DNA of 64,000 bases, taken from assembly GCA_004123355.1 (NCBI GenBank), contig SCHM01000006.1:1054001-1118000 (forward strand), in the 5' to 3' direction. Below the pieces are notes generated by a model that made no database searches, had not been told where the DNA came from, and worked only from the letters and a program-made list of their open reading frames with translations. The stretch comes from Amphirosellinia nigrospora. Lineage: Eukaryota; Ascomycota; Sordariomycetes; Xylariales; Xylariaceae. The position numbers were made by a program, and so were the translations under genes. Positions 1 to 13,845 of the stretch are shown piece by piece (positions within the stretch are counted from its first letter, which is position 1; each line of letters starts with the position of its first letter).

Positions 1-1099
1 AATAAATAAAATTATAAATAAATATATTAATTAAAATTAAAACTATATAAACTATTATTAAAATAATTAGTTTAAATATATTTATTATAAATTATATATA
101 AATTTTAATTTTTTATACTTTAATAAAACTATTATTTATAAAATAAAATAAACTTTTTAATATTATTTAATTTCGATTAAAAAACCGGACTATAAAAAAA
201 AAGCTATAAAAACTATTATTAAAAAAAAACAATTTAAATAAATATATAAAAAAAATAAAAAAAAATATAATTTGTAAAATTAGCTAAAAAAACTTATATT
301 ATATTTAAAAATATATAATTAATTAAACTAATAAAATTTATATAAATTTAATTTTAATATAAAAAACTATATATTAATTTTAAAAAAAAATAATTTTAAA
401 AAATAAACCGTTTATTAAATAAACTAAACTTTTTTATAAATAATAAAATTTAAAATATATAAAAAAATAAAAATATATTTATATTAAATATTTTTATAAT
501 TTAAAAATATTTAATTAATATATATAAATCGACTATAAAAATATTTAAATAATTATTATTAAGTTAAAAAATAAAAAACCCGGAAAAAAAAATAATAAAA
601 CTTAAAAATAAAAAAAATTTATTATAAAAAAAATATAAACGTTTTAATTTTATTATTAAATATAATATTAAATAAATTAAAAAAATAAAACTTTAATAAT
701 ATATAATATTTTATAAAAAATTTTAAAAATAATATAAAAATATTAAAAAATTTTATAATATAAACTTTAATTTAATTAAACTTTTAATATAATTATAAAT
801 ATAGCTAATATAATATAAAATAACGTTTTTAATAAATATATTTAAAATAATAAAATTATAGCGTAAAAAAAAAAAAATAAAAAAAAAAACATATAAATAA
901 AAAAAATATATTTATATATATTTAAATATTATATTAAACAAAAAAACTTTAAATAATATATAAAAAACTAATATAATAATTTAATAATATAAAAGTTTTA
1001 TAAAAACTTATATTAATAAAAACTTAAAGCAATTTTTTTTTTCGTTAAAAAATAGTTATAATTTTAACCCTAGTTAAATTATTTTTTTTTTAAAAAAAA

Positions 1100-1345
1100 T
1101 AATTATAAATCTATAAGCTTTAATAGCTATTTATTATTAGCTATAATACCTATAATTTTATTTATAGTAACTATTATTTATATAAATATATAACTGCTAT
1201 TTATAATAATATTATAATAAATAAAAATAAATATTAATAATAAATATAGCTATTTTATATAAATATTTAAACAGCTATTTATTATAAACTTAAACTTTTT
1301 TTCTTTTATTTTATTTATAAATTTTTATATATTAAATATATATAA
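1100..1345 (+). repeat. Degenerate inverted-repeat arm, left copy
   Basis: This stretch starts with ATAAATCTATAAGCTTTAAT and runs through a poly-T tract to about 1345. It aligns by eye with the reverse complement of 4062-4318 over essentially its whole length, including the internal ATATAACTGCTATTTATAAT block and the TAAACTTAAACTTTTTTT tract. The two copies face each other and enclose about 2.7 kb, as terminal inverted repeats of a DNA transposon would. Head-to-head insertion of two elements is an alternative. Confidence 0.65.
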
Positions 1346-4061
1346 GGTTTGTTTTTTTAAATATATAAAGCGTAATTTATATAATAAAGATTTTTTTATT
1401 AAACTTTTAAATAAAAATTAAAGTTATATTTTTATAAAAAAATATAGCTTACGTTTTTTAAAAATAAGTTTTAATAAAAGCTAATTGGATATTATTTATT
1501 TATTTTATTAAAGTTTTTTAACTGGATTATTACGCTTTAAAATAAATATTTTAATTTTTTGTTTTTTAATATTATTTCGTTTTTTTTTATTATTATTAAT
1601 ATTACGTTTTTTAATTTTAAAATTATAGTTTTATTAATTAACGTTAATTAATAAGCTAAATATTATAATTATATATTTATTTATTTATTATTAATAATAT
1701 TTTATATTATAATTAAAAAATAATTAAAATAAAAATATTAAATAGTTTATTAATAATTTAATAAAATATTATAATATTTAAATTATAGTTTATTTAAAAT
1801 AATTTATAAATTAATTAATAATAATTATAAATTTATTTTTAAAAATTTTTTTATATATTTTTAATAATAATAAAAAGTTATTAATATTTTTTTTTGTTTT
1901 TATTATTATATTTTATAACTTTTTAATAAAAAAATTTATAATAATAATAAAATTAAATAGTTTAATAATTTTTTTTACGAATTATTAGTTTATATTATAT
2001 ATATATTATTTTTATATTTTTAAAAAATTATTTATAATTAAAAAAATCTATTATTATATAAATATAAATATATAATAAAAATTTTTTATTTAAATATTTT
2101 TTTAAAATTTATTTATAATAAATAATATTTTTAAAAATATTTTTTTAAAAAAAGCTATTTTTTTTAAAATTATTTTTTTTTTTTTATATTTTATAAATTT
2201 ATTTTTTTTATATATTAGCTAGTTTAATATTTAATATATTATATATAATTAAAATAATAATAATTTAAGTTTTTTTATTTATTAAAGTTTAATTTTTTAA
2301 AAAATATTTTTTTAAAATATATTTTTATTAATAATAATTAAAATATTTATTATTAAAAATTAATTATTATATTTTATTAATATTAAGTTTAAATAAATAA
2401 ATAAAATTATTATTATTATTATTGTTATTTAGTTTTAAAATAAAATAAAAAATTATTTAAATAAAAATAAAAAAAAAAAAAAAAAATTATAATAAATTTT
2501 TACGTTTTTTTTTTATAAATTTTATTTTATTTATAATTAATTTTTATTAAATAATAAACTATTTAAAAATAATATTTTATATAAACGTTAAAATTAACGT
2601 TTTTTTTTAAATATTTTAATATAATTTTAATTATTAATCGAAAAATAATTTATTTTTAAATTTTTTTTTTATTTAGTTTTATTAAATTTAGTTTTATTAA
2701 TTAAATAAATAAAAATAGTTTAAAACTTTAAAAATTTAATTAATATATATTAATTAAAACTAAAAAATTAAAATTAGCTTTAGTTTTTTATTATAGTTAA
2801 TATTAATATAAATTTTTTAAAATATTTAAAATAATTTTTAAATTAATAATATATAAAATAATTAATAAAAAAATAAAAAAAAAATTATTAATATAGCTTT
2901 TAATATAAATTTTAATATTAATTATTTTAGCTATATTATTATAAAATTAATTAATAATTATTATTATTAGCTATATTTATATAATTTAAATTTATATTTT
3001 AAATTTAAATTTATTTTTAATTATATTATTATAAAAAATAAATATTAATATTTTAATTATATATTAGCTATTTTTTTTATTATTTAATAAAATAAAAATT
3101 ATTTTATAATAATTTAATAAATTAATTATTTATTAATTTAAAATATTTAAATTATTTTAAATATAATTATATTATTTAATTATTTTTATAGTTTATTTAA
3201 TAATTAATTAATAATTTATTAATTAATTTATTATTAATTAAAATTATTTTTAATTATAAATTAAAAAATATTAATAATATATATTAATATAATATATATT
3301 TATTATAAAAATAATAATTTTATTTTATTTTTTTTAATTAAATAAAACTTTATTTATTTATTTAATTTTTTAATAAATATATATAAATTAATAATAAAAT
3401 AATAATAAACTATTATTAAAAAATATATATTTTTATTTTTTAAAAAATAATAATAAAATTTTTATATATATTATTTATATTAGTTTAATTTATTTTTATT
3501 AAAATTAAACTAAATTATTTTATTATAATATATTATTAATTTAAAATAAAAATTAAACTTAATATTTTTTATTTATAATTTTATATAATTATTAGCTAAA
3601 TATTAAACTATTTAATTAAAATTAATAATATTTATATCGAATTTTTATTTTTTAAATATATAATTATTAATAATATTATAAAATTATTATATTAAATTAA
3701 TTAAAAATAATTAACTTTTATAGCTTATTATTATAATTTTTATATAGTTTAAAAAGCTAAAATAAATATATTTTTTTATTATTTATTAAAGTTTTATTAT
3801 AAAAAACTTATTATTTTAAATATTTAAAGCAAATAAATTTAAAATATTAATAAAAGCTTTAATATATATAATTATACGTATTTATTATTTTAATTTTTTT
3901 TAAAAAATATTTTAATATTTTTAAATTAAATTAATTGTTTAGTTTAATTAAAAAATATTATAAAAATAGTTTTAATATTTTATAATATTATAAATAATTT
4001 ATAAATAATTATATTTTATATATTCGAAAAAATAAAGCTTTAGTATATATAATATATTATA

Positions 4062-4318
4062 TATAAAATTTATAAATAAAAAAAAAAAAAAAAAAAATCT
4101 AAGTTTATAATATAAGCAATTATTTAAATATTTATATAAAATAACTATATTTATTATTAATGCTTGCCTTTATTTACTATAACTATATTTATTATAAATA
4201 GCAGTTATATATTTATTGCAAATAATAATTACTATAAGTAAAGATTATAGGTGCTATGGCTAGTGGTGGGGCATAGCTATTAAAGCTTATAGATTTATAA
4301 CTCTTGTTATAATTTAAG
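4062..4318 (-). repeat. Degenerate inverted-repeat arm, right copy
   Basis: Reverse-complement partner of 1100-1345. It is the least mutated copy: around 4250-4275 it keeps a G-rich stretch (GCTATGGCTAGTGGTGGGGC) that has become A/T in the left copy. It may therefore show the pre-RIP sequence best. The inner part carries the poly-A tract (4078-4097) matching the poly-T tract of the other copies. Confidence 0.65.
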
Positions 4319-5159
4319 CTATTTTTTTATTATAGCTTTATTTAACGTATAAATATATTATTAAATTATATTAAACATTATTAATAAATAAAGCATTTAA
4401 AAAACTTTAATATATAACTAATTAATATAAATAGTTTTAAAAATATTATTTATTATAAATTAAACAATAAAAAAATAAAAATAATTTAAATATTTATTAG
4501 CTTATATAAGTTTTTAATTAATAAAATATTTATATTTACGTTTATATTTATAATAAATAAAAAATTTAATAAAACTATTAAATTTTTAAAACAGGCAAAC
4601 GAGCGGCTAAATAATTATTTTTTTATATAAAAGTTAACTTATTAAAAATCGGAAATAATAATATAATATTTATAAAATAAAAAAAGCCTATATTAATAAA
4701 GCTTAAAACGTTTAGTTTTATTACCGAGTATTTTTATAAAAATACTATTTTATTAAAACTAAAAATAGTTTTAATAATATATATTAATTAATAAAATATA
4801 ACGTTTTAAAACCGCTATAAAATAAAATAATAAAATATAAAAAGCTATATATATATATTATTATTAAATTTAGCTTATAAATAGCTTTAGCGTAAAATAA
4901 CTAAAATAAAAATCGGATTAAAACTATTTAATCGAAAAAAAACTAATTATATATATAAACTAAATATATAAATCGATAAAAAATTTAATACTAAAAAAAT
5001 TTTTCTAATATAAAAAAAAGCCTAGTTTTTTTTTAAAATAATTTAGTTTAATTAAGCTTTTAAAGCATAAATATTAAACTAAATAGCAAAAAAAGCATAA
5101 AATAATAACTATAAAAAATTTCGTTTAATATATTTTATATATTTAAATAATTTTATAAT

Positions 5160-5365
5160 AGTTATAAATTATAATATTTATAATTTTTATTTATAATAAC
5201 TACTATTTATAATAAATAATATTTATAATAAATAAAAGCAAATATAAACAATAAATATATTTGCACTATTAAATTATAAATATATAAATAGCTATTTATA
5301 ATGTAAAGTTAAACTTTTTTTTTTTTTTTTTTATTTATAGATTTTATATATAATATATTAATAAA
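5160..5365 (+). repeat. Third copy of the same repeat, direct orientation
   Basis: In the same orientation as 1100-1345. Shared blocks are TAATTTTTATTTATAATAAC near 5188 and AGCTATTTATAATGTAAAG followed by a long T tract and ATTTATAGATTTTATATA near 5293-5355. A third copy outside the 1100-4318 pair shows that this is a dispersed repeat family, the condition needed for RIP. Confidence 0.5.
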
Positions 5366-8300
5366 AATCAATAAAACTTAAAAACTTCCTAGCTTATATA
5401 TTAAATATAAAAATAAAATATAAAGTACTAAAAATAAAATTAAAAACTAGTTAAACAAAAAAACTTTACGTATATTATTTTATATTAATAAAGCTTATAA
5501 AAATAATTTTACTAGTTTTTTATATAATAATAAATATTTATATTTTATTTTTACGAAAATTATAATATAAAAAAATTTTATTTATATTTTTAAAGTTTAT
5601 TATTTAAGATTTTTATTTTATATATTAAATAAAACTATATTGTTTTAAAACTTAAAAAAAATTAATATATATTTTTTATTTTATTATAAAACTAAAATAA
5701 AACTTATAATAATTATTTGTTTTTTAAATATAATAGTAAATTAATAAAAATAAACAAAAATAAATATAGCTAAAATAATATATTTAGCTTTTAATAAAAT
5801 ATAGCTAAATATATATTTTTTTATATTTTTATTTTATTTATTTTAGTTTTTTATTTTTATAAGCTATATTAAACCTAAAATATTATTTATTATTTTTTTT
5901 GCTTTTTATTTATAAGCAAAATTAATTCGGCCTTTTTAAAAAAGTTAAATATATTTTATAGCAAAAAAATAATTTATAAATAATTTTTACCGAAAATAAA
6001 AATATTAAAACTATAATAATAAACCGAATTATATATAATTTAAATATATTTAAAATTAAAAAAAAATTATAAAACGTTAATTTTATATTAATATTATAAT
6101 TAAATTTAATTATTATAAAATAATATTTATTAAATATTTTAAAAAAACTAGTATTAAAAAAATAAAAATAGCTAAAGCTTAAATTATTAGCGCTATTATT
6201 TAATATTAACGCAAAGCTACTAATTTTAATAGCATAAGGTTTATTAATAAAAACGCCGATAAAACTGCTAATAAAAATAAAACTATTAATAAAAGCACTA
6301 ACGAAGTTTAAAAACTTTTTTTTATATTTCGAACTTAAGTCCTTTAATGCTTAATAATATGCTTTTTTTAATTAGCGCTACTATTAAAAAATAATATATA
6401 TTTTTATAATTTTAAAAAATATCGGCTATTAATATTTATTTTATTAAAGTAATTACTTATAAGCTTTATTTATAAGCAATACTATTAAGCATAAGCTTAA
6501 AGTTTTTAGTTTTTTATAAACGCGTATATTAAGCAATTAAATCTTTTTTTAGGTTTATGTTATTTTTTAAAATATAAAAAACTATACGTTTAATAAAAAA
6601 AAACAGAATTTTTTATATTAAAAATAAAAATATAAAATAAATAGCATAACTAGCTTTATTATTTATTAAAATATATTAAAACTAAAAATATTATTAAATA
6701 TATTTAATAAAATAATTAAAAATTAATATAATTTAGTATTTATACGTAAAAAATATAATTATAAAATTAATAAAACCGTTTAATAAATTAGCTTTTATTA
6801 TTTATATAATTGTTTTATTTTTTAACTTAATAATATTAATATTAAAAAGTTATTAAAACTTTATATAAATTATATTTTAAATAAAATATATATTATAAAT
6901 TATAAAATTAAATAAATTATTTTTTTATAAAAGTTTTAATAAAATATTACATAAAATATATTAAACTATAAAATTAAAAATAAAATTTAATAAATTTAAA
7001 TATAATAAATTTTAAGCTTAAGTTTATTTAATATATAGCTATTAATCGATTATTATTTATAAATAAACGGAGCTTTTTTAATATTTGCTTTTAAATTTAT
7101 TAATAACTTTTAAATCCGAACTTTTTAAAATTATATTTTAAATTTTTATATAAAACTTTTTAGTTATAGTTGTTTAGCTAAATTTTTTTTTTTTAAATCT
7201 ATTTTAAATTTAATTATTTAGTTTTTAATTTTTATTTATATATATTATAATTATTTATAATATTTTTAGCTATAGCTTTTTATTTTATAAATAATATTAG
7301 TTTTATTTATATTTTATTTGCTACTTTTTTATTTAATTAGTTTAATTTTATTTTCTTATTATTATTAATAGCTATAATAATTTTAAATTGTTTAAAAAAG
7401 CTTCGTTTAATATAAATTTATTAAATAAATTTATTATTTATAATATAAATTAGCTTATATAACTATATAGTTTTTTTTTATTTAAAAAGTAAAAAAAAAA
7501 AACTATATTTATATAATAAGTTTTTATATATTATTAAAATATTTAATAAAATTATTAATAATAATATTAAGTTTAAATATTATCGATTAAATAATTTAAT
7601 TATTATTTTTTTAATTTAAATTAATATTATATAGTTATATTTAAATTTTTTATAAAATTATAAAAAGCTAAATTTATCCGATTTTTTATTTTTTTTAGCT
7701 TTATTATATAATTTTTTTAAAAAATAAAAATAATATAAACTTATTTAATTTTACGTTTAAACTTTATTATTTTTTTATTTAAAAAGTAATATTATATAAA
7801 TAAAAATTATATACTAAAAAATAATATTTAATATAATAAAAAGCTTTATAAATTTTATAAAAATAAAATATAAATATTTATTATTATATAAAAACTAATA
7901 AAATTATTTTTATAAACTTTATATAACTATTTAATTATATAAAAAGTTTTTTTTTTTTAATAATATAAATTAGTTTAATAATATATAGTAAATATTTTAG
8001 CGGTTAATATTTATATTTTTATTAATTAATTAATATTAAAAATAAAAATTAAAAACTAATTAAATAAAAAAATTTTTTATATATAGCTATATAATTATAT
8101 AAAGTTATAAAAATAATTTAATAATAAATATTTATTTTATAAAAATTATAATAAAAAGTTTTAATAAAAATATTTTATAAAATACTAAAAAATTATTAAA
8201 CTAATAGCTAATTTATTTTTAAAATAATATTAGCTATTTTTTTAGCTAATATTTAAATTTAAAAAATCTTTAGTTTTATATAATATTTAAAAATAAATTA

Positions 8301-10028
8301 GTAATATTTATTTTTTAAAACTTATAAAAATATTTTTTTAATTTTAGTATTTTTTTATTAAAATTTTAGCTTAATTTTATAGCTATCGTAAATTAAAACT
8401 TTATTATTTATTTTTTTATTACCGATTTTTTATTAAAATTATAAAGTTTATTATTAATAAAATAAATTTTAATATATTTTTAATTTAATAAAAGTTTTCG
8501 ATTTATTAAAAGCGCTTTTAAAAAAAAATATTTAAATATTATATATATTTATTTATTAGCAGTATTTTCGGAAGTTTTCCAAAAATCTTTTAGTTTATTA
8601 TATAAAATATTTAAAATAAATAATTTTTTTAGTTTAAATAAAATAACTAATTATTAATTTTATATATTTTAAATTATTATTTTTTTTAAGGTTATTATTT
8701 GTTTTTTTAATAATTTAAATAAGAAAAGTATAATATTTATAATATTTTTTTATTTTTATTATTTTGCGAACTTTAAAATTATATTATTAGTGCTATAATT
8801 AAGTTTAAAATAATTTTTAGCTAATATAAACTATTTTTAGTTATTTATAGCTTATAGCGTATAAATTTTTTATTTTTTAAAAATAAAAAAAATTTTTTAT
8901 TTTAAGTTTTTTTATAAATAGCTAATTTAGCGTTTATAAAATTATATTAAATAAATCAATTAATGTTTAAAAAAATTTAAAAATTAAATATATAATTATT
9001 ATATTTTTTATTTAAAAAACTTAGTATATATTTTTTTTATTTATAAAACAATATTAATTTATTTATTTTATATATTTATATTTTTTATAAAAAAATATTT
9101 CGTTAGTTTAATATTAATTTTTGCTTTTTTTAAAAAATATATTATATATTTTAATATAAAGTTATAAGTTTAACTAAGTTTATATTTATTAAAAAATTTT
9201 AAAGTAAATTATATTACTTTTTTTTTCTATAGCTTATAATATAATAAGCTTAATAAAAAATTTTTATAAAACTAAATTATTATATAATTAATAATAATAA
9301 TTAATAATTTAAACGTTATTATTATTAATTATTTATTAAAAAAAATATATAACTGCTAAAAAAACAAATTAATAAACGTTTTTTTTTTTTAATAAAATAT
9401 AAAGCTTAAACAATAAATATTATAATAGCTATAAAAAAACGCGCCGTATTTAATTATTTTAACGTTAATATATATTATTTTTAGTTATATAAAACTTGCT
9501 TTTATAAAACTATATTAAAGTAAAAAAATTATATAATATTTTAAATTTCGATAAAAAAACTAGCTAAACGTTTAACTATAAATAATTATTAACGTATATT
9601 AATAAAAAATTAATAATAATTATACTATTAAGCGGACTATTTATTTAAAGCATTATTTTTATAATATATTACATATAAATATAATTATTTCGTTTTATTA
9701 CTTTTATTCCGGGGTAAATAATAAACTGCGGTTAGTTTTATATAATATAGTAGTATTTGTTTTTTTTATAGTATTAAAGGCAAACTTTTAGTAATAAAAA
9801 AAATATTTAAAATATATATATTACGTTAGTATATTTAACGCTTGTTAATTTATATAATAGCTCTAAAAATATGTTTTTAAAGCTAAGATCTTACCAAAAA
9901 TAGCAAATTGTGCTTCCGGGAGCTTAAGAAACCTATTTAGTAACTTTTCCTAGCATCCTCGTGCTGTAGCCCGTTTTCCGGGCATCACTAAGTAATGAGA
10001 TTAATGTTGGAACCGAAGCCCTCTTGGC

Positions 10029-10438
10029 TTATGTCCTCGTAGACACTTGCTTTGATGATTTTCCAAGGTTATAGTATACACAATAATCGCATCGAGACGG
10101 CAATCCATTGGGATCAACCATATTCAGAGTTAGGTTTCTAGACTGTGCCTTTTGTTGCATCTTATCCAGTTTGGCCAAGCGGCCACAACCCCTATGCTTC
10201 GCAGAAGCGCGGCAAGTTGGACACTTAGTGGAAGAGTCTGTTTTAAACAATGTTTGTATACAATCGTAGCAGAAGCGTGACCACAAGGCAAAATAATGAA
10301 TGACTCGACCCCATTGCCATTTGGCGGGTCATGCACAGAGAGGTGGGCATTGCAGACTGCACATTTGGTCCTAATCAAGCCACCGCTCGCAATAATGCCG
10401 AACCACTCGTGAGTTTGATTGCTAGAAGTTGACGCCAT
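10029..10438 (-). CDS. RING-finger protein, frame broken inside the RING
   Basis: A small protein of about 135 residues with a C3HC4-type RING. The start is the ATG at 10438 (MASTSS...). The first frame gives the CAVC pair and ILPCGH. The second frame, ending with a stop at 10029, gives FCYDCIQ and later KCPTC, plus a further RCDYC pair near the C-terminus. Put together, the spacing CGH-x-F-C-x2-C fits RING ubiquitin ligases. The frames switch right after the CGH triplet (about 10283-10288); one extra base would join them, and there is no room for an intron. RING proteins act as E3 ligases by binding zinc and an E2; the substrate cannot be inferred. It is the first gene beside the RIP block, so true inactivation is possible. 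Confidence 0.6.
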
Positions 10439-10456
10439 TTCTTGACTTGGGTACAA

Positions 10457-12069
10457 AGGAGTTTTAATTGATGGAATAGTAGTTCAGTACTTCTAAAGTT
10501 GTCAGTTGAATGTGTACTAAATTGATGAGTCGACTGTAGTTATGAATTGAAGTTGATGCAAAGAAGCGAATTTAGTGAGAAGCCTAGATGAAAAGGGCTA
10601 AATAGTCTTGTAATCATTGAAACAAGTGCTTTGTTCCAAAACTCACAATAAGTCGGTTCTAGTTCAAGTCCTTAATTCCATATTGGTAATTGAAAACAAA
10701 GCCACTGTAGCATGATTGCATAACTCAATGGAGGTCCGTTATCACCGGAAGCGGGACACCCTAACACACCGATTTTTTCAGGACTAAATTCCTTCAGTTC
10801 TGTTAATTACCTAGGTACTTACCTCATTTGTTTTGGATAAACTTAATAACTCAACGATGCCCAAGCTAGCTTTCTAGTGCCGCCCTTAACGCTTAATAAG
10901 ACCTAATTCCAAAGTTAGGGGGTTATGAGCAACAACCAATCGCCATGTAAGCAGATTTCTTAGCAACTGTGTTCTCATATACAGCATCTCAACGCACTAT
11001 ATATTACCGCTTTCTGGTAACACAGAATCTTGTTGCCATTGCTGGCGGTGTCTCCAGCTACCTATGCAAATAACCCTGCTGATACAACATTTTCAACATC
11101 GAAAAATAGAGTCAAGCGACTCGAAATTTACTATACTATCTTCAACACACCTAGGTAGCTTCCCTACGGACTATCGGTATATCATCCCAAAGTTTGCCAA
11201 TGCTCATTGATTAAAGTCAACTTTGCCAACCATTGTTAGAATGGGACTGATAAAGGAACACTACTTAAAGTACCGGTAAGAAATGTTGAGGTCCTTTAGA
11301 CCCTGAGACAGCGAATAGGACTCTCATGGAATGACCACGCCCATCCATGCCGCTGTTAGATTCCTAAAATACGAAATATTTCTTGAATAGTTGTAGAGTG
11401 TAATCATGAGGCTGGCTGGACTCAAAACTGGGCTGTAAGCTGAAAACTTAGCTTCTAATTTTGTGGCGGCTGAGTCCTTTTCATCTATTTGCTATTATTT
11501 ATAGGCGATCTATAGTTGCAAAAAGAAATTAAAAAAAGGCGCTACTAGCAATATTTCCATGCCTGATCATTCTTTGTAAAAGTTTGCACGCCATCAAAGT
11601 CCAATATGAATCGACACTTGTTCCCACAAAGCCTTGTGAGTGACATGATGATAGCCAGGGATGAACTCGAATGGATAGATATTGGTTCCCTATGGCCGAT
11701 ATCCTGGCCCCAAGAGGAAGATGCACATGTATGGCGTGTCATTGTCTCAGGTAGCGGCAACACCATGGTGATTTATGTGATATTCATCGGAATTTCACGC
11801 AAGGGAACTAATGACCTGAATGAATATGATGTAATGGGTGTCGGCCTGACACTGGTCTGGGTTTCGTATCTCGCGCCCGATGAGTCTGAGGTACATTCAA
11901 GTAGAAAGATGTACTGCGACTAAAAACATTATCGGTCAAGAGGACAGTGAGTTGTATTCAAAAAAAGCAACAGTAGGCATGAATATGCATGAGCTAAATA
12001 TTGTGAATAGGTTGGCCAGTCAGAAATTGCATGATGCACTGTGCCGACGGGGAAGGCAGCATGTTTTTA
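10457..12069. other. Intergenic, no supported gene
   Basis: Normal base composition, many stops. An open frame at 11606-11923 (+) and overlapping short frames up to 12143 show no recognisable motif and partly lie under the 3' end of the next gene, so they are not called. Confidence 0.4.
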
Positions 12070-13088
12070 TCAGAACAGATCCCGAAAAGCCACCAATCTT
12101 ACTTCAACGCTCATCCGCGGGGGTCCCGTCGCCTGGCGATTGAAAACAGCGCAGTGGAAACAGCCTACCCTCATGTTAATTAACCCCTGTTTGATAGACT
12201 GCCACCCTGGAGAAACTTACAGGGCAGCTTCTCCTTCGAATGAGAATTACGGAACACAATCAATTCATCGGTCGTTTGATTTTTGATATAGTACCACTTA
12301 TGGGCCTTATTGGAGTGAAGTGTTGCATTCTCATCCACCTTGTCGCGACGTATGCCGTCATTCAGCAGTATATCGTTATCTTGGTCAATGGTTGTCCAAT
12401 CGCAAACCGCCAACGGCCAATCATCGCTAGGCCCTACCAACGGCCTCCAGACACTGAGGATATCAAGTCAGCATGTTGGCATCTTATGACGTGAGGCTCA
12501 GATACAGTACTTGATTATATCATAGTCTTTGCCTTGCCAGGCATGATCTTGACCTGGAAAAGCGTCATGCATCTGTAACTCCGACCCTTTTGCAGTCCAG
12601 TCGATATGTGGAGAACTCAGAGGCTGTTCATAGTCCCCGTATAGCCTGGAAACCGCAGGGAAGTCCTGTTCCCGCTTACGTACCTTGGGATAGCTTTTAG
12701 CTTTGGGTTCTTTTTAGTTTAACTGTTTAGAAATAGCATTGAATCTTACTGTAAAGTCAAAACTCTCGATTCGAGTATATTCGGGGAATCTTTCTGCTAG
12801 AACTCTCTCTAGCTGTGCCCAATAGGCCTTCTTGACACTTTTGGTTTTCGTAAACGCATCTTCGGGTTCGAGGCTAGTTTCTGCTCGAACTGTGCAGAAT
12901 CCATGAACATTCATATCAAATTCAGAGTCGTCTTGGATTGGATAGACTTCAATAGGGGTTTGATCGACTTGATGGTTGCTTTGGCGTGCCCCAGGCACGG
13001 AAGAAACCGGAAAATCGGTGAAAAATGCTTTTTCTGTCTTGAAGATTTCTAAACGAGCCACATAATTCATCGTAGTGGCCAAGGCCAT
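12070..13088 (-). CDS. NvfI/CmcJ-like Fe(II)/2-oxoglutarate enzyme
   Basis: A complete gene with four exons: 12750-13088, 12511-12683, 12221-12453 and 12070-12164. Introns are 66, 57 and 56 nt, all GT-AG, and frame is kept throughout, giving 279 residues. It belongs to the CmcJ/NvfI/gibberellin-desaturase-like family common in fungal secondary-metabolite loci. Motifs: HGFC near residue 60, SLEPEDAF, the iron-binding HxD in SPHIDW, MHDAFPGQ, DWPLAVCDW, then HKWYY (distal His) and IVFRN (2-oxoglutarate Arg), ending SVEVRLVAF. NvfI relatives catalyse endoperoxidation, desaturation or hydroxylation; CmcJ acts in cephamycin methoxylation. The exact reaction cannot be read from sequence. It is one of only two genes here without a frame break. 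Confidence 0.88.
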
Positions 13089-13845
13089 GACGGGAGCCTC
13101 TCAAATTCTCGAAAGAGGGATAAGGCGCTGTCAAATTGATGTCAAATCAGTTTCTTGGTTATTGAAGGCATCATAAGTGGCTCTGAGTTCTTTGTAGGGT
13201 CGGTGCCTTATAGACGGGATAGATATAGGAACCCTGTCTCGTAGATATCATAGGATTCAATCTCTTGAGTCACATAAACTTGTAACCGGTGTACATATAC
13301 TGCAAGAATATCTCAATTGGGCCTCGTTGGGTTGCCACATCATCATGCATTGCCCGATGCTCAATCGCATAGCCCAGCCTGCGTTAGAACTTGAATCATA
13401 CCCTAAGATTCCTAGACCGACACATGCAAGTTTTGGATGCCCGAACACACCCCGTCTGACAGTTTGGCGATCTCGGTATGCGGCTCTACAAATCATTAGT
13501 GTATATTTTTGCCCTGGCACACACTTCTCTCTTCCACTCGACAAGCATATCCGTTGTCGTCCGATTGTCATCCCAGCAATAGATTCCAGCTCGGTATTGT
13601 AAATATTAGTGCGTCTGCAATACAGGATCCCCAATTTGTTGTTGCAGATTCACGTAGAAGTACCAACCCGACAGAATACATGACCACGTCCTTGACAAAA
13701 TCCTGCGCTTAACAAAATCCTGCGCTTAAGTCCTCCAACCTCCAACACGAGAGCCCAGTCTTCCTTGCCTTATAAGAGATTGTAAACGAGAGACAGACCT
13801 AAGAAATCACTCATTTACTCGCATCCTTCCTATTTATCAATAATT
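13089..13845. other. Intergenic with unresolved coding-like stretch
   Basis: Open frames at 13257-13634 (-) and 13327-13602 (+) overlap each other. In the third minus frame a short stretch near 13530-13600 reads YCWDDNRTT...EWKREV, which looks protein-like, but stops close every frame nearby. It could be a decayed gene upstream of the NvfI-like gene. No family recognised. Confidence 0.3.

Larger units (their letters stand above)
1..9885. repeat. RIP-mutated AT-rich repeat block, no genes
   Basis: Almost pure A/T for about 9.9 kb, with no ORF over 60 codons in any frame. The C and G that remain sit mainly in CpG, CpT/ApG and CCG contexts, while CpA and TpG are scarce. That is the footprint of repeat-induced point mutation, which turns CpA into TpA in duplicated DNA of ascomycetes. 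The block ends sharply near 9885-9900, where ordinary composition begins. It contains at least three related repeat copies (listed separately), so it is a graveyard of transposons rather than simple low-complexity DNA. No transposase could be read. Confidence 0.9.

Noticed and set aside
1-9885. Possible mitochondrial or plasmid origin of the AT-rich block
   Set aside because: No mitochondrial gene, tRNA or rRNA is readable, and the residual C contexts fit RIP better than organelle DNA.
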